Translations under genes and position numbers: made by a program | Source of the DNA: UQRS01 sp964481575 | GTDB lineage: Bacteria; Bacillota; Clostridia; Oscillospirales; Acutalibacteraceae | Reading direction: 5' to 3' | Assembly (NCBI GenBank): GCA_964481575.1 | Contig: CAYZTR010000001.1 | Location: 62,001-126,000, forward strand | DNA: 64,000 nucleotides | Shown: in pieces, positions 23,202-31,311 of the stretch | Layout of the letters: each line of letters opens with the position of its first letter | How positions within the stretch are numbered: position 1 is the stretch's first letter | The notes under the pieces: generated by a model | Database searches by the model: none | What the model saw: only the letters and a program-made list of their open reading frames with translations | Told to the model about the DNA's origin: nothing

Positions 23202-23230
23202 TTGCAACCGGAGGCAAATTCTGTTATGCT
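23202..23230 (+). promoter_or_regulatory. Probable promoter of the DUF436 gene
   Basis: TTGCAA (23202-23207) and TATGCT (23225-23230) are separated by 17 bases, directly after the permease stop codon. Confidence 0.5.
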
Positions 23231-23278
23231 AATGAAAGAACCATATGGGTTGAATTGTAATAGAGTCAGGTGATTGGT

Positions 23279-23830
23279 ATGTATGAAGAAATTACAGCCC
23301 AGGCCCGCACTGCTGTGTCGGAGCTGCTGGCGGCATCCGGCTTGCAGGCGGGAGATGTATTTGTGGTAGGCTGTTCCTCCAGCGAGGTGGGCGGCGCAAA
23401 GATTGGTACCGGCTCCAGTGTGGATTTGGCCAAGGCCATTTTTGACGGAATCTACCCGGTGCTGCAGGAGAAGGGGATTTTTCTGGCGGCGCAATGCTGC
23501 GAGCATCTGAACCGCGCCATGATCGTGGAGAAGGCGGCAGCCGAGAAAGCTGGGCTGCCCATTTGCAATGTGGTGCCGCAGCCCAAGGCCGGCGGCTCTT
23601 TTGCCACCACGGCCTACGGCGCCTTCCGGGAGCCAGTAGCCGTGGAAAATATTTTGGGGGACGCCGGGATGGACATCGGCGGTACCTTGATTGGCATGCA
23701 CCTAAAACCGGTGGCGGTGCCGGTGCGGCTTTCCCTGAAGCAGATTGGGGAGGCCACCCTGATTTGCGCCAGAACCCGCCCCAAATTTATTGGCGGCCAG
23801 CGGGCCCATTACGATCCTGATTTGCTGTAA
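23279..23830 (+). CDS. DUF436 / UPF0340 family protein (YwlG-like)
   Basis: This 183-residue cytoplasmic protein matches the UPF0340/YwlG family. It has FVVGCSSSEVGGAKIGTGSS near the start, LAAQCCEHLNRAMIVE in the centre, VVPQPKAGGSFATTAYG, and MDIGGTLIGMHLKPVAVPVR near the end. The family is widespread in Bacillota and unassigned; the conserved CCEHLNR looks like an active or metal site. In B. subtilis ywlG lies near ywlC and glyA, but here it stands alone. ATG 23279 follows AGGTGA. A GTG at 23270 is the alternative start. Confidence 0.88.
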   Translation: MYEEITAQARTAVSELLAASGLQAGDVFVVGCSSSEVGGAKIGTGSSVDLAKAIFDGIYPVLQEKGIFLAAQCCEHLNRAMIVEKAAAEKAGLPICNVVPQPKAGGSFATTAYGAFREPVAVENILGDAGMDIGGTLIGMHLKPVAVPVRLSLKQIGEATLICARTRPKFIGGQRAHYDPDLL

Positions 23831-23849
23831 AACCTGGATACGAAAAGAA

Positions 23850-23888
23850 CCAAACCCGGCTCTGTTCATCGAACAGAGCCGGGTTTGG
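23850..23888. terminator. Bidirectional terminator, 18-bp perfect stem
   Basis: CCAAACCCGGCTCTGTTC (23850-23867) and its exact complement (23871-23888) are separated by only three bases. The T-rich TTCTTTTC on the minus strand suits termination of the convergent dockerin gene. For the + strand the T-run is weak. Confidence 0.75.
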
Positions 23889-23973
23889 CGTTAAAATGAT
23901 CCGATTCCTATTTTCGGTGTGTTTTGAAAATGCCGGATTTGAGATTGTTTTTCGGATGCAATCCCTTGCGGAT

Positions 23974-25212
23974 TCATGCAAGATCGGGAAGCGCCGGCAA
24001 TGTGATATAACCGATCCCTTCCAAGAGCGCCTGATTGGTGTTAGGGGTTTTCCAATCCGGTTCGGCATTTCTGTCGCTGGGCAAGTACGACTTTTGCAGC
24101 ACCGATTCCATGCCGCTCAAAACACCCTTCCGCAGGAGCACCACGTCGGTTACGCTGAGTATTTTATCCTGATTTACGTCGCTCCGGTAAAAAGCATCCT
24201 CCGGCACATTGCCGCCCTCCAGAATGTTTTTGCGCTGTAACACCACATCGGTCACCGTGCGGCCGCCGTCTCCATTCACATCCCCGCACAGCGCCAGCCA
24301 TTTGGATTTCCCGTAATAATAGGAGATGACCCCGTATAGGGTGGAACCGTAAACCGTACCCTGGAGTTCCAGGTCACACGACCAATCGGTGCCCTTATAG
24401 TGAAAATCTGGCATGGGGTTATAGTAGGTTTTCAACTCCAGCGCTTCCTGATAGGCATCGTAAAGGGCTTGGGCTGCCGGGTAGGTTTCCCCGGTGATGT
24501 CCTCCAACTCCGGCAATTGTTCCAGACATTGGCGGTACAAGGTGGAAAATATACCTTGCGTTTTCATTTTTTCCGCCATTGCTGCCTTTTCTTCCGGTGT
24601 GGTTTCCCGGGTCAAGTCTTCTCCGGTATAGGTTTCTACCGGAACCGCAACCCGGTCCGGCAGCGGGTCAATGAGGAAGCGGGCATTGCTGCATTGAAAG
24701 ACCGGAAACAGCGGGATAAAGGAGCTTGGAGTATTTTCAGGAGAATAGGGGGCGAGAAAGTCTGTATCATACCGTCCGGTGGGGTCAACCAAAAGCCAGT
24801 GTAAATAACCGGTGTTCCAGTTTACAACGCAAGCAATTTCTCCATAATACCAATACCCATCCTCAGGATTTAACAGAATGATATAATGAGATCCGTTGAT
24901 TTGGTAATCCATATATTCTGTTGCCAAAACCGGTTGCAGGGACAAAGAATCAGGAATGCAGGAATAATCGTACCTACCATTTTCCAGCCCGGCAGACAGA
25001 TCCTGTAGCAGGTAGCGAAAAGAAGTCAACTGATTGTTTTCCTTCCAGGAGGAGGGGCCTTGCGGATAAGGGTCTTCGTTATATCGGAACGCCTCGCCGC
25101 TGGGCTGCTGATATACGGTGCTGAAATAAAGCGGCGGCATAGCAGAAGCCGGCATAACCCAGCAGCCAAACAGAAACAGGGAAATGATGCCAATGCAAAT
25201 CATTCTTTTCAT
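23974..25212 (-). CDS. Secreted protein with a type I dockerin-like module
   Basis: This 412-residue protein has a signal peptide (MKRMICIGIISLFLFGC to about residue 24, ending ASA). A ~280-residue region of unknown fold, rich in Tyr, Pro and Asp, follows. Then comes a pair of dockerin repeats at about residues 312-370: GDVNGDGGRTVTDVVLQRK and SDVNQDKILSVTDVVLLRK, each with the Ca-binding Asp/Asn loop and helix. About 45 residues continue after the dockerin. Dockerins bind cohesins in cellulosomes, but no cohesin or catalytic domain is visible in the window. The role is unknown; it may anchor to a scaffold or be a calcium-stabilised cell-surface protein. Confidence 0.82.
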   Translation of the reverse strand: MKRMICIGIISLFLFGCWVMPASAMPPLYFSTVYQQPSGEAFRYNEDPYPQGPSSWKENNQLTSFRYLLQDLSAGLENGRYDYSCIPDSLSLQPVLATEYMDYQINGSHYIILLNPEDGYWYYGEIACVVNWNTGYLHWLLVDPTGRYDTDFLAPYSPENTPSSFIPLFPVFQCSNARFLIDPLPDRVAVPVETYTGEDLTRETTPEEKAAMAEKMKTQGIFSTLYRQCLEQLPELEDITGETYPAAQALYDAYQEALELKTYYNPMPDFHYKGTDWSCDLELQGTVYGSTLYGVISYYYGKSKWLALCGDVNGDGGRTVTDVVLQRKNILEGGNVPEDAFYRSDVNQDKILSVTDVVLLRKGVLSGMESVLQKSYLPSDRNAEPDWKTPNTNQALLEGIGYITLPALPDLA

Positions 25213-25272
25213 GAGAGTTCCCCCTAAATTTATATTGGCTTATTACGATATTTTGTTCAAAACCACAATTTT

Positions 25273-25301
25273 ATTATAATGAATATCCTTGGGTTTGTCA
25301 A
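25273..25301 (-). promoter_or_regulatory. Consensus sigma-A promoter of the dockerin gene
   Basis: On the minus strand, TTGACA (25301-25296) and TATAAT (25278-25273) are separated by 17 bases, about 60 bases before the start codon. Confidence 0.85.
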
Positions 25302-25518
25302 CGATTTTTCAACAATATATTCTAATAAAAGGTATATTTTTTATGTACCCTCTTCATTCTGGCATTGAAATGATATATATCGACAAGATAGCTGACGGAA
25401 GGAGACGCATTCGTGTATCCTGTGAAAAAGGATGAAACCAGAAACGATGTGCGGAAAATGCCTTTATTCGATGGGATCAAATGGGGGCGGTGGAATGCTG
25501 CTGTAATCCTGGATACGC

Positions 25519-25561
25519 ATCAAACCGGACAGCCGGAAGGCCTGCCCGGTTTGATTTTTTT
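25519..25561 (+). terminator. Rho-independent terminator with no assigned upstream gene
   Basis: ATCAAACCGG (25519-25528) pairs perfectly with CCGGTTTGAT (25546-25555), followed by a run of Ts to 25561. The only + strand material upstream is an unannotated intergenic stretch (25302-25518), so it may end a small RNA or act against read-through. Confidence 0.75.
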
Positions 25562-25590
25562 GCAAAAGAAGCAAAATCTTAAAAAAATAG

Positions 25591-25620
25591 TTACAATTCC
25601 TACTGTAGGTGTGCTATAAT
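25591..25620 (+). promoter_or_regulatory. Promoter of the lipoprotein/two-component operon
   Basis: TTACAA (25591-25596) and TATAAT (25615-25620) are separated by 18 bases, 56 bases before the chosen ATG. Confidence 0.7.
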
Positions 25621-25676
25621 GATTACAATTATACTGGAGTATTATGGAGTTGGGCAATCGGAAGGAGTGGAGCGGA

Positions 25677-27062
25677 ATGCGAATCAAATCTCTGGCGGTT
25701 CTGTTGCTGGCGTTGGCCATGCTGTTGACCGGTTCCGCCTGCTCCGGGATAGATACTGATACCGATTCGGTGCTCCATGCGCCCAAGCTTACCGGGGATA
25801 TGTATAATATTCAGCAGGCTTTGGAACTGGGAACCAACCGGAAATATGATTTAAAATACCCCCGGACGGGGGATTATCTGACGGCGTTTGTCCTGCGGGA
25901 TGTGGATCGGGACGGCCATGATGAGGTTTTCGCTTTCTATAGCTTTCAGGATGATACCGAAGGTAATATTAACATGAGTATGATTGACAGCACGGAAGAT
26001 GGCTGGCGGATCACCGACACGGTGACTGTGCAGGCTTCCGGGGTGGAGTCAATCTCTTTTGCTGATCTGGACGGCAACGGCAGCCAGGAAGTACTGGTAG
26101 GGTGGAGCCTGTTCAGCACCATTCAACAGCAGCTTTCAGTATATGGCTGCGACGGCGGCAGCCTGGTGCAACGGTTGAGCCGTCCCTATACCACCTTTGT
26201 TACGGCGGATCTGATGGAGGTGGGATTCAGCCAGTTGCTGGTAGTGACGCTGGATTCTACCGAAAAGACTGCCGAGGCCAGGCTGTATCAGGTTCCGGAG
26301 GGCGGCGCCGAGGAGGAGGGCAACGTTTCGCTGGACGGCAACATCAGCGGCTATCTGACGCCGGTGGTGGGTAAGCTGGCCAGTCAGCGTCCGGCGGTAT
26401 ATCTGGACGCCAACAAGGGTACTTCTTCCATGATCACCGAGATTATTTACTATATGCCGCTGGATACCATAAGCACACCGGTGCTTTCCGATGAGAATTC
26501 GGATTTCAGTCTAATGCGCACCAGTCCGTTGGTTTCTCCTTTCCATGACAATTCTACCCGGGAGAATAATATTACTGCCCGCCAGGCTCCGTTGCCAATG
26601 CGTGATATGGATGGGGACGGCGTTATGGAAATGCCCACCATGCTGGAGCTGCCGGGGAACCAACAGACGAAGCTGTATTTATCCACCTGGCGGAATTATA
26701 ATGAGGAAAAATTTACCGAGGTATGTACCGCCGTGATGAATGATACCTACGGATATTATCTGAAGTATCCGGCTGCCTGGCTGGGAGAGGATGGCATCCA
26801 TGTGACGGTTTCGGTCAGTAAGGAGGATTCCCTCTACACCTTTTCGACCTGGGACAATGAGGCCAGGATTCGCACGGTGGATTTGCTGAAGCTACAGGTG
26901 TTTACCACAGAGGAGTGGGAAAACCGAAATATGTCCCTGTATGCGGATTATTTCTCGGTGGCTGTTTCCGGCGACCGGGTGTATGCCGCCTGGCTGACCC
27001 GGCAGGATACGCCGTATACTATTGATGAAACGACGCTGCGTGAGTGCTTTGTTCTGGAATAA
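25677..27062 (+). CDS. Putative lipoprotein with FG-GAP/VCBS-like repeats
   Basis: The 461-residue protein has a signal peptide ending LTGSACSG, a probable lipobox with the lipidated Cys at about residue 22. Two or three segments with Asp-rich loops follow, DVDRDGHDEVFAF, DLDGNGSQEVLVGW and DMDGDGVMEMPTM, typical of beta-propeller FG-GAP/VCBS repeats that bind calcium. The likely site is the outer face of the membrane. It lies 33 bases before an OmpR-type regulator and its kinase, so it may be an accessory sensor or a target of that system (inference). ATG 25677 follows AAGGAGTGGAG. Confidence 0.72.
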   Translation: MRIKSLAVLLLALAMLLTGSACSGIDTDTDSVLHAPKLTGDMYNIQQALELGTNRKYDLKYPRTGDYLTAFVLRDVDRDGHDEVFAFYSFQDDTEGNINMSMIDSTEDGWRITDTVTVQASGVESISFADLDGNGSQEVLVGWSLFSTIQQQLSVYGCDGGSLVQRLSRPYTTFVTADLMEVGFSQLLVVTLDSTEKTAEARLYQVPEGGAEEEGNVSLDGNISGYLTPVVGKLASQRPAVYLDANKGTSSMITEIIYYMPLDTISTPVLSDENSDFSLMRTSPLVSPFHDNSTRENNITARQAPLPMRDMDGDGVMEMPTMLELPGNQQTKLYLSTWRNYNEEKFTEVCTAVMNDTYGYYLKYPAAWLGEDGIHVTVSVSKEDSLYTFSTWDNEARIRTVDLLKLQVFTTEEWENRNMSLYADYFSVAVSGDRVYAAWLTRQDTPYTIDETTLRECFVLE

Positions 27063-27095
27063 CAGTTCCAATCAGAAGGGGAGGAAGAAATTCTT

Positions 27096-27797
27096 ATGAA
27101 AAAGATTTTGGTTGTGGAGGACGAAACGGCTATTCGCGAATTTGAAGTAATCAATTTGAACCGGGCGGGCTACACTACGGTGGAGGCGGCCAATGGGGAG
27201 GATGCCCTTCGGATCTTTTATGAGGAAGGGGATTTTGATATTGCTTTGCTGGATATCTCCATGCCGGGGATGGACGGTTTTGCTGTCTGCAAGGAGATTC
27301 GTAAGACTTCACCCACGGTGGGGATTATCATGTTGACGGCGAAGACCCAGGAAATGGATAAGGTTACCGGCTTGATGACCGGAGCGGATGATTATGTAAC
27401 CAAGCCCTTCAGTCCCAGTGAACTCATGGCCCGGGTGGATTCTCTGTACCGCCGGGTGGAAATGCAGAATCGGATGGAGCTTCCCCAGGAGGAGGAAATC
27501 ACCATGGGCGGTTTTACCTTGAATCTGCGGCGGCGGATTCTGATGAAAGGGGAAAAGCCCATTGAGCTGACCCAGGTGGAGTTTCAGATTATGGAGTATT
27601 TCTTTCGCCATCCGGACAGCGTTTTGAGCCGGACGGATATTCTCAACAAGGTTTGGGGAGACGCTTACTTTGGCGAGGAAAAAATTGTGGATGTGAATGT
27701 ACGCCGGCTACGGATGAAAATTGAGGAAGAACCCTCCAAGCCCCGGCATTTGCTGACAGTCTGGGGCATGGGTTATAAGTGGACGGCGGCGGAGTAA
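27096..27797 (+). CDS. OmpR/PhoB-family response regulator
   Basis: The 233-residue protein has a receiver domain (1-~120) with acidic Glu8-Asp9, phosphoacceptor Asp53 in ALLDISMPGMDGF, Thr in MLTAKTQ and Lys in VTKPFSPSEL. A winged-helix DNA-binding domain follows (~135-233) with VEFQIMEYFFRHPDSVLSR and VNVRRLRMKIEEEP. GGGGAGG precedes the ATG. The sensor kinase follows 39 bases later. Its DNA targets are not apparent in the window. Confidence 0.94.
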   Translation: MKKILVVEDETAIREFEVINLNRAGYTTVEAANGEDALRIFYEEGDFDIALLDISMPGMDGFAVCKEIRKTSPTVGIIMLTAKTQEMDKVTGLMTGADDYVTKPFSPSELMARVDSLYRRVEMQNRMELPQEEEITMGGFTLNLRRRILMKGEKPIELTQVEFQIMEYFFRHPDSVLSRTDILNKVWGDAYFGEEKIVDVNVRRLRMKIEEEPSKPRHLLTVWGMGYKWTAAE

Positions 27798-27836
27798 GCT
27801 GCCAGGATTATTGCAGGAACAGGAGGCGAACACAAC

Positions 27837-29354
27837 ATGGCGGTAGAATCCGTGAAAGGCTTTATTTCCAGGCGCGGGGGGATTACCCGGCGCTGGTTGG
27901 TGAATGTCATGGCGGTATTTGCGGCCGTTCTGTTCTTTATTGAAGTGTTTGCTTCGGTGTTTTATTACAATTATTATTACTCCAGCGTGGGTACTACGGC
28001 GGCTTCCTATGCCCAATCCTTTAATGTGCTGTCCATGGCTGCGCCGGGGGATTTTGCCGCGAAAGCCCGCGAGTACTGTGAGAATTTTGAGTATAAGGAA
28101 AAAATGGAGATCCAGATTCTGGACAGCAGCGGCAAGGCTTTGGTTTCTACCACCGGGTTTCCGGTGTTGGAAGAAACCATGCCGGATTATTCCGCGGCAG
28201 TTAAGTCCAGCGCCGGGGTTGGTCGGTGGCACGGGATTTCCTCTTCCGGCCAGCATATCTTTGCCGGTACCTATCTGCTGACGGATACCGGCAGCGGTTC
28301 CAACGGTGCTGTGCGCTGGGTCATCGCTACCGATCGGATTAACCGGCATATTTTTTTCACCCTGCTGGCCTTTATTCTGGTGGGGCTGTTTGTTCTGGGG
28401 TTTTCGGTGATTTCCGGCCTGTATTTCGTCAATTCCATCGTGAAGCCCCTACAGTTGGTGACAAATACCACCCGAAAAATTGCCCTGGGGGATTTTAACT
28501 CCCGTATTGCGCTGGAGGATGAAAGTGAAATCGGCGAAATCTGCGATTCCATTAACTATATGGCCGGTGAGCTGGGACAGGCCGAGGCCATGAAGAATGA
28601 TTTTATTTCCTCGGTATCCCATGAACTGCGCACTCCCCTGACGGCTATTCGCGGATGGGGGGAGACCTTGAAAATGGCGGCTAACCCGGAGGATGAACTG
28701 ATTACCAAGGGCATTGATGTGATCCTGCACGAATCGGAGCGGCTTTCCGGTCTGGTGGAGGATTTGCTGGATTTCTCCCGGATGCAGTCTGGGCATTTGT
28801 CCATGAATCTGCGGGAGATCCAGCTGATTGACACCTTGGATGAGGCGGTATATATGTATCGGGAGCTGGCCCGTCAGCAGAATATTGACCTGTCCTTTGT
28901 GCGTCCCCGGGTGTCTCCGGTGGTTATGGGAGATCCAGATCGGTTGAAGCAGGTCTTTATTAACGTGGTGGACAACGCCATTAAATACAACAAGCCCGGT
29001 GGGCAGGTTCTCATTGAGACCATTATGGAGGAGGGCTGTGTCCGCATTACCGTTACGGATACTGGTGTGGGAATTCCTGCGGCGGATGTGGATCGGTGCA
29101 AGGAGAAATTTTATAAATCCAATAAGACGGTGCGGGGGTCCGGGATCGGGTTGGCCGTGGCCGATGAAATCATGAAACAGCACCAAGGACTGCTGTTCCT
29201 GGAAAGTACCGAAGGGGTGGGAACCACGGTGACCATCGTGCTGCCCACCATCGAGCCTGCCGGTCAGACTGCGGCTTCTGTAACCGAGCCGCCTGCGCCG
29301 GCGCAAGACCAATTGGCGGAGTTCCAAGAACTGCCGCCCAAGGAGGAACACTGA
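27837..29354 (+). CDS. Sensor histidine kinase (HAMP, HisKA, HATPase)
   Basis: The 505-residue membrane kinase has a helix at ~22-44, an extracytoplasmic sensor segment (~45-170, PAS/Cache-like and not further assignable), and a second helix at ~172-196. HAMP comes next (IVKPLQLVTNTTRKIALGDF). The phosphoacceptor His262 is in SVSHELRTPL, followed by the N box DNAIKYN, the G1 box TDTGVGIP and the G2 box SGIGLAVADEIMK. A ~30-residue Pro/Ala/Glu tail ends the protein. It is directly followed by yqhQ with no gap. It should phosphorylate the regulator encoded just upstream. Confidence 0.93.
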   Translation: MAVESVKGFISRRGGITRRWLVNVMAVFAAVLFFIEVFASVFYYNYYYSSVGTTAASYAQSFNVLSMAAPGDFAAKAREYCENFEYKEKMEIQILDSSGKALVSTTGFPVLEETMPDYSAAVKSSAGVGRWHGISSSGQHIFAGTYLLTDTGSGSNGAVRWVIATDRINRHIFFTLLAFILVGLFVLGFSVISGLYFVNSIVKPLQLVTNTTRKIALGDFNSRIALEDESEIGEICDSINYMAGELGQAEAMKNDFISSVSHELRTPLTAIRGWGETLKMAANPEDELITKGIDVILHESERLSGLVEDLLDFSRMQSGHLSMNLREIQLIDTLDEAVYMYRELARQQNIDLSFVRPRVSPVVMGDPDRLKQVFINVVDNAIKYNKPGGQVLIETIMEEGCVRITVTDTGVGIPAADVDRCKEKFYKSNKTVRGSGIGLAVADEIMKQHQGLLFLESTEGVGTTVTIVLPTIEPAGQTAASVTEPPAPAQDQLAEFQELPPKEEH

Positions 29355-30449
29355 ATGGCAGAAAAGAACTGCAAACCTTGTAAGAAGACCACCTGCGGCG
29401 GTCAGGCCCTAATTGAGGGCATTATGATGAAGGGGCCTGCCCGAACGGTGATTGCCGTACGGGAACCCAACCGGAATATCTGCGTGGAGGATCTGCCCGA
29501 AAAGCATCTGAAGGATAATCATAAATTTTTCGGTTTGCCACTGATCCGGGGCGCGGTGAATTTGATTGAATCCATGGTGGCTGGGTATAAAGCCCTGATG
29601 TTCTCGGCTGAGAAGTCGGGGATGACCGACCTGGAGGAGGAAGAGGACCGGAAGAAGGCTGCGGAAAAGCGGGAAAAGAAGGCTGACCGGCTGGCCGCAA
29701 AAACCGGGCGCGATCGGGTGGAGGTTCTGACGGAGCTGGAAGAAAAAGACCGGATCAAAGCCGAAAAAGGCGATGGCGTCCTCATGAGCCTGATTATGGG
29801 TATTGCCTCAGTGCTGGGGGTTTGCTTGGCGCTGTTCCTGTTCATGTGGCTGCCCATGACCCTGTTTAATTTGCTGAACGGCGCTGTCCCGGCGGATCTT
29901 TCCAACTGGCGGGGTGTCTTTGAAGGCATTGTGAAAATTATTATATTCATCTGCTATGTGATGCTTTGTGCCCAGATGAAGGACATCAAGCGGGTATTTC
30001 AGTATCATGGCGCTGAACATAAAACCATCTTCTGCTATGAAGCAGGGGAGGAGTTGACAGTGGAAAACGTCAAGAAGCAAAGCCGTTTTCATCCCCGCTG
30101 CGGTACCTCCTTCATGATTTTGATGCTGTTGGTGTCCATTTTGTTTTATTCCCTGCTGATCCTGGTGCTGCCCAGCGCCTTTACCACCGCCATCCAGTCG
30201 GTTGCGTTGTATAAGATCATCTGGGTGGTGTTTAAACTGTTGATGTTGCCGATTATTTGCGGTCTGGGTTATGAGCTGATTCGTATTTGCGGTAGGCACG
30301 ATAATCTGCTAACCCGCATCATTGCTGCCCCCGGCTTGTGGGTACAGCGGATTACCACCAGTGAGCCGGAGGACGATATGTGTGAAGTTGCCATTACCGC
30401 CCTGTCCGCCGTGATTCCTGAAAACGGGACGGATGACGAGTGGAAATGA
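29355..30449 (+). CDS. DUF1385 membrane protein (YqhQ-like)
   Basis: The 364-residue protein has the DUF1385 N-terminus CGGQALIEGIMMKGPARTVIAVR. A charged Lys/Glu-rich segment (about 95-145) is followed by membrane helices at about 150-175, 195-215, 250-275 and 285-310. The central block FQYHGAEHKTIFCYEAGEELTVENV contains conserved His and Glu residues likely to bind metal. B. subtilis YqhQ is encoded near prfA/prmC-type genes in several Bacillota, and here too it precedes prmC. Function is unproven. It starts at the base after the kinase stop. Confidence 0.88.
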   Translation: MAEKNCKPCKKTTCGGQALIEGIMMKGPARTVIAVREPNRNICVEDLPEKHLKDNHKFFGLPLIRGAVNLIESMVAGYKALMFSAEKSGMTDLEEEEDRKKAAEKREKKADRLAAKTGRDRVEVLTELEEKDRIKAEKGDGVLMSLIMGIASVLGVCLALFLFMWLPMTLFNLLNGAVPADLSNWRGVFEGIVKIIIFICYVMLCAQMKDIKRVFQYHGAEHKTIFCYEAGEELTVENVKKQSRFHPRCGTSFMILMLLVSILFYSLLILVLPSAFTTAIQSVALYKIIWVVFKLLMLPIICGLGYELIRICGRHDNLLTRIIAAPGLWVQRITTSEPEDDMCEVAITALSAVIPENGTDDEWK

Positions 30450-31294
30450 CAGTTGCCGCCTGGCGGCAGACCCTGGAGCAACGGCTGGCAGCCGCCGGGG
30501 TGGAGGAAACCGCCTTGGAAGCGGATATGCTGTTGGCTCAAGTGCTGGGGTGTACAGTGGCTCAACTACGGCTGCGGCGACAGCAGGAACTGACGGATTT
30601 TCAGGCCCGGCGCCTGGAGCGTATGATCTGCCGTCGGGAGACCCGGGAGCCCCTACAGTATATTCTGGGACAGTGGGAATTTTTTGGCCTATCCTTTGCC
30701 GTTGGGCCGGGTGTTTTGATTCCCCGGCAGGATACGGAGGTGTTGGTGGAGGCTGCTTTGGAGTACCTGAAACAACATCCCCGGGCGGCTGTGCTGGATC
30801 TTTGCGCCGGCAGCGGCGCCATCGCCGTGGCTGTAGCCAAGCACGCCCCGGCTGTTAAGGTCACCGCCTTGGAAAAAAACGATCCGGCTTATTTTTATAC
30901 TATCCAGAATATCGGACAGAACAAGGCGTATACTGTAGAAGCAGTGCGAGGAGATTTGTTCGACGGGCCGGGGGTGCATCGGTATGATCTGGTGCTCTCC
31001 AACCCGCCTTATATTCCAGCGGCAGAGGTGGAGACCCTTATGCCGGAGGTGCGCCGGGAGCCGGCAGCTGCCCTGGATGGCGGCCCGGACGGGCTGACCT
31101 TTTACCGGGCCATCTGTGATTTGTGGGTGCCGGCGGTGAATCCCGGCGGCGCTGTGATGGTGGAGGTGGGGATCGGACAGGCGCAGTCGGTGGCGGATTT
31201 GTTCCGGGATGCCGGTTTGCAGGATGTTTCCATTCGGGCCGATTACGGCGGTGTGGATCGGGTCGTATCCGGATTTCTTACGTCAGATACATAG
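30446..31294 (+). CDS. prmC: Release factor glutamine N5-methyltransferase
   Basis: PrmC methylates the GGQ glutamine of release factors RF1 and RF2, speeding termination. The 282-residue protein has an N-terminal helical domain, the substrate segment REPLQYILGQWEFFGL, SAM motif I VLDLCAGSGAIAVA (about 115-128), and the catalytic NPPYIP (about 183-188). ATG 30446 overlaps the preceding stop (ATGA). GTG 30440 is an alternative. Its substrate gene prfA lies 27 kb upstream. Confidence 0.94.
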   Translation: MTVAAWRQTLEQRLAAAGVEETALEADMLLAQVLGCTVAQLRLRRQQELTDFQARRLERMICRRETREPLQYILGQWEFFGLSFAVGPGVLIPRQDTEVLVEAALEYLKQHPRAAVLDLCAGSGAIAVAVAKHAPAVKVTALEKNDPAYFYTIQNIGQNKAYTVEAVRGDLFDGPGVHRYDLVLSNPPYIPAAEVETLMPEVRREPAAALDGGPDGLTFYRAICDLWVPAVNPGGAVMVEVGIGQAQSVADLFRDAGLQDVSIRADYGGVDRVVSGFLTSDT

Positions 31295-31311
31295 GAAAGG
31301 ATGTTTTGATT

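Noticed and set aside
25413..25619. A 68-codon frame starting with GTG behind GGAAGGAG
   Set aside because: It would read through a strong terminator and into the promoter of the next operon, and the product has no recognisable features.
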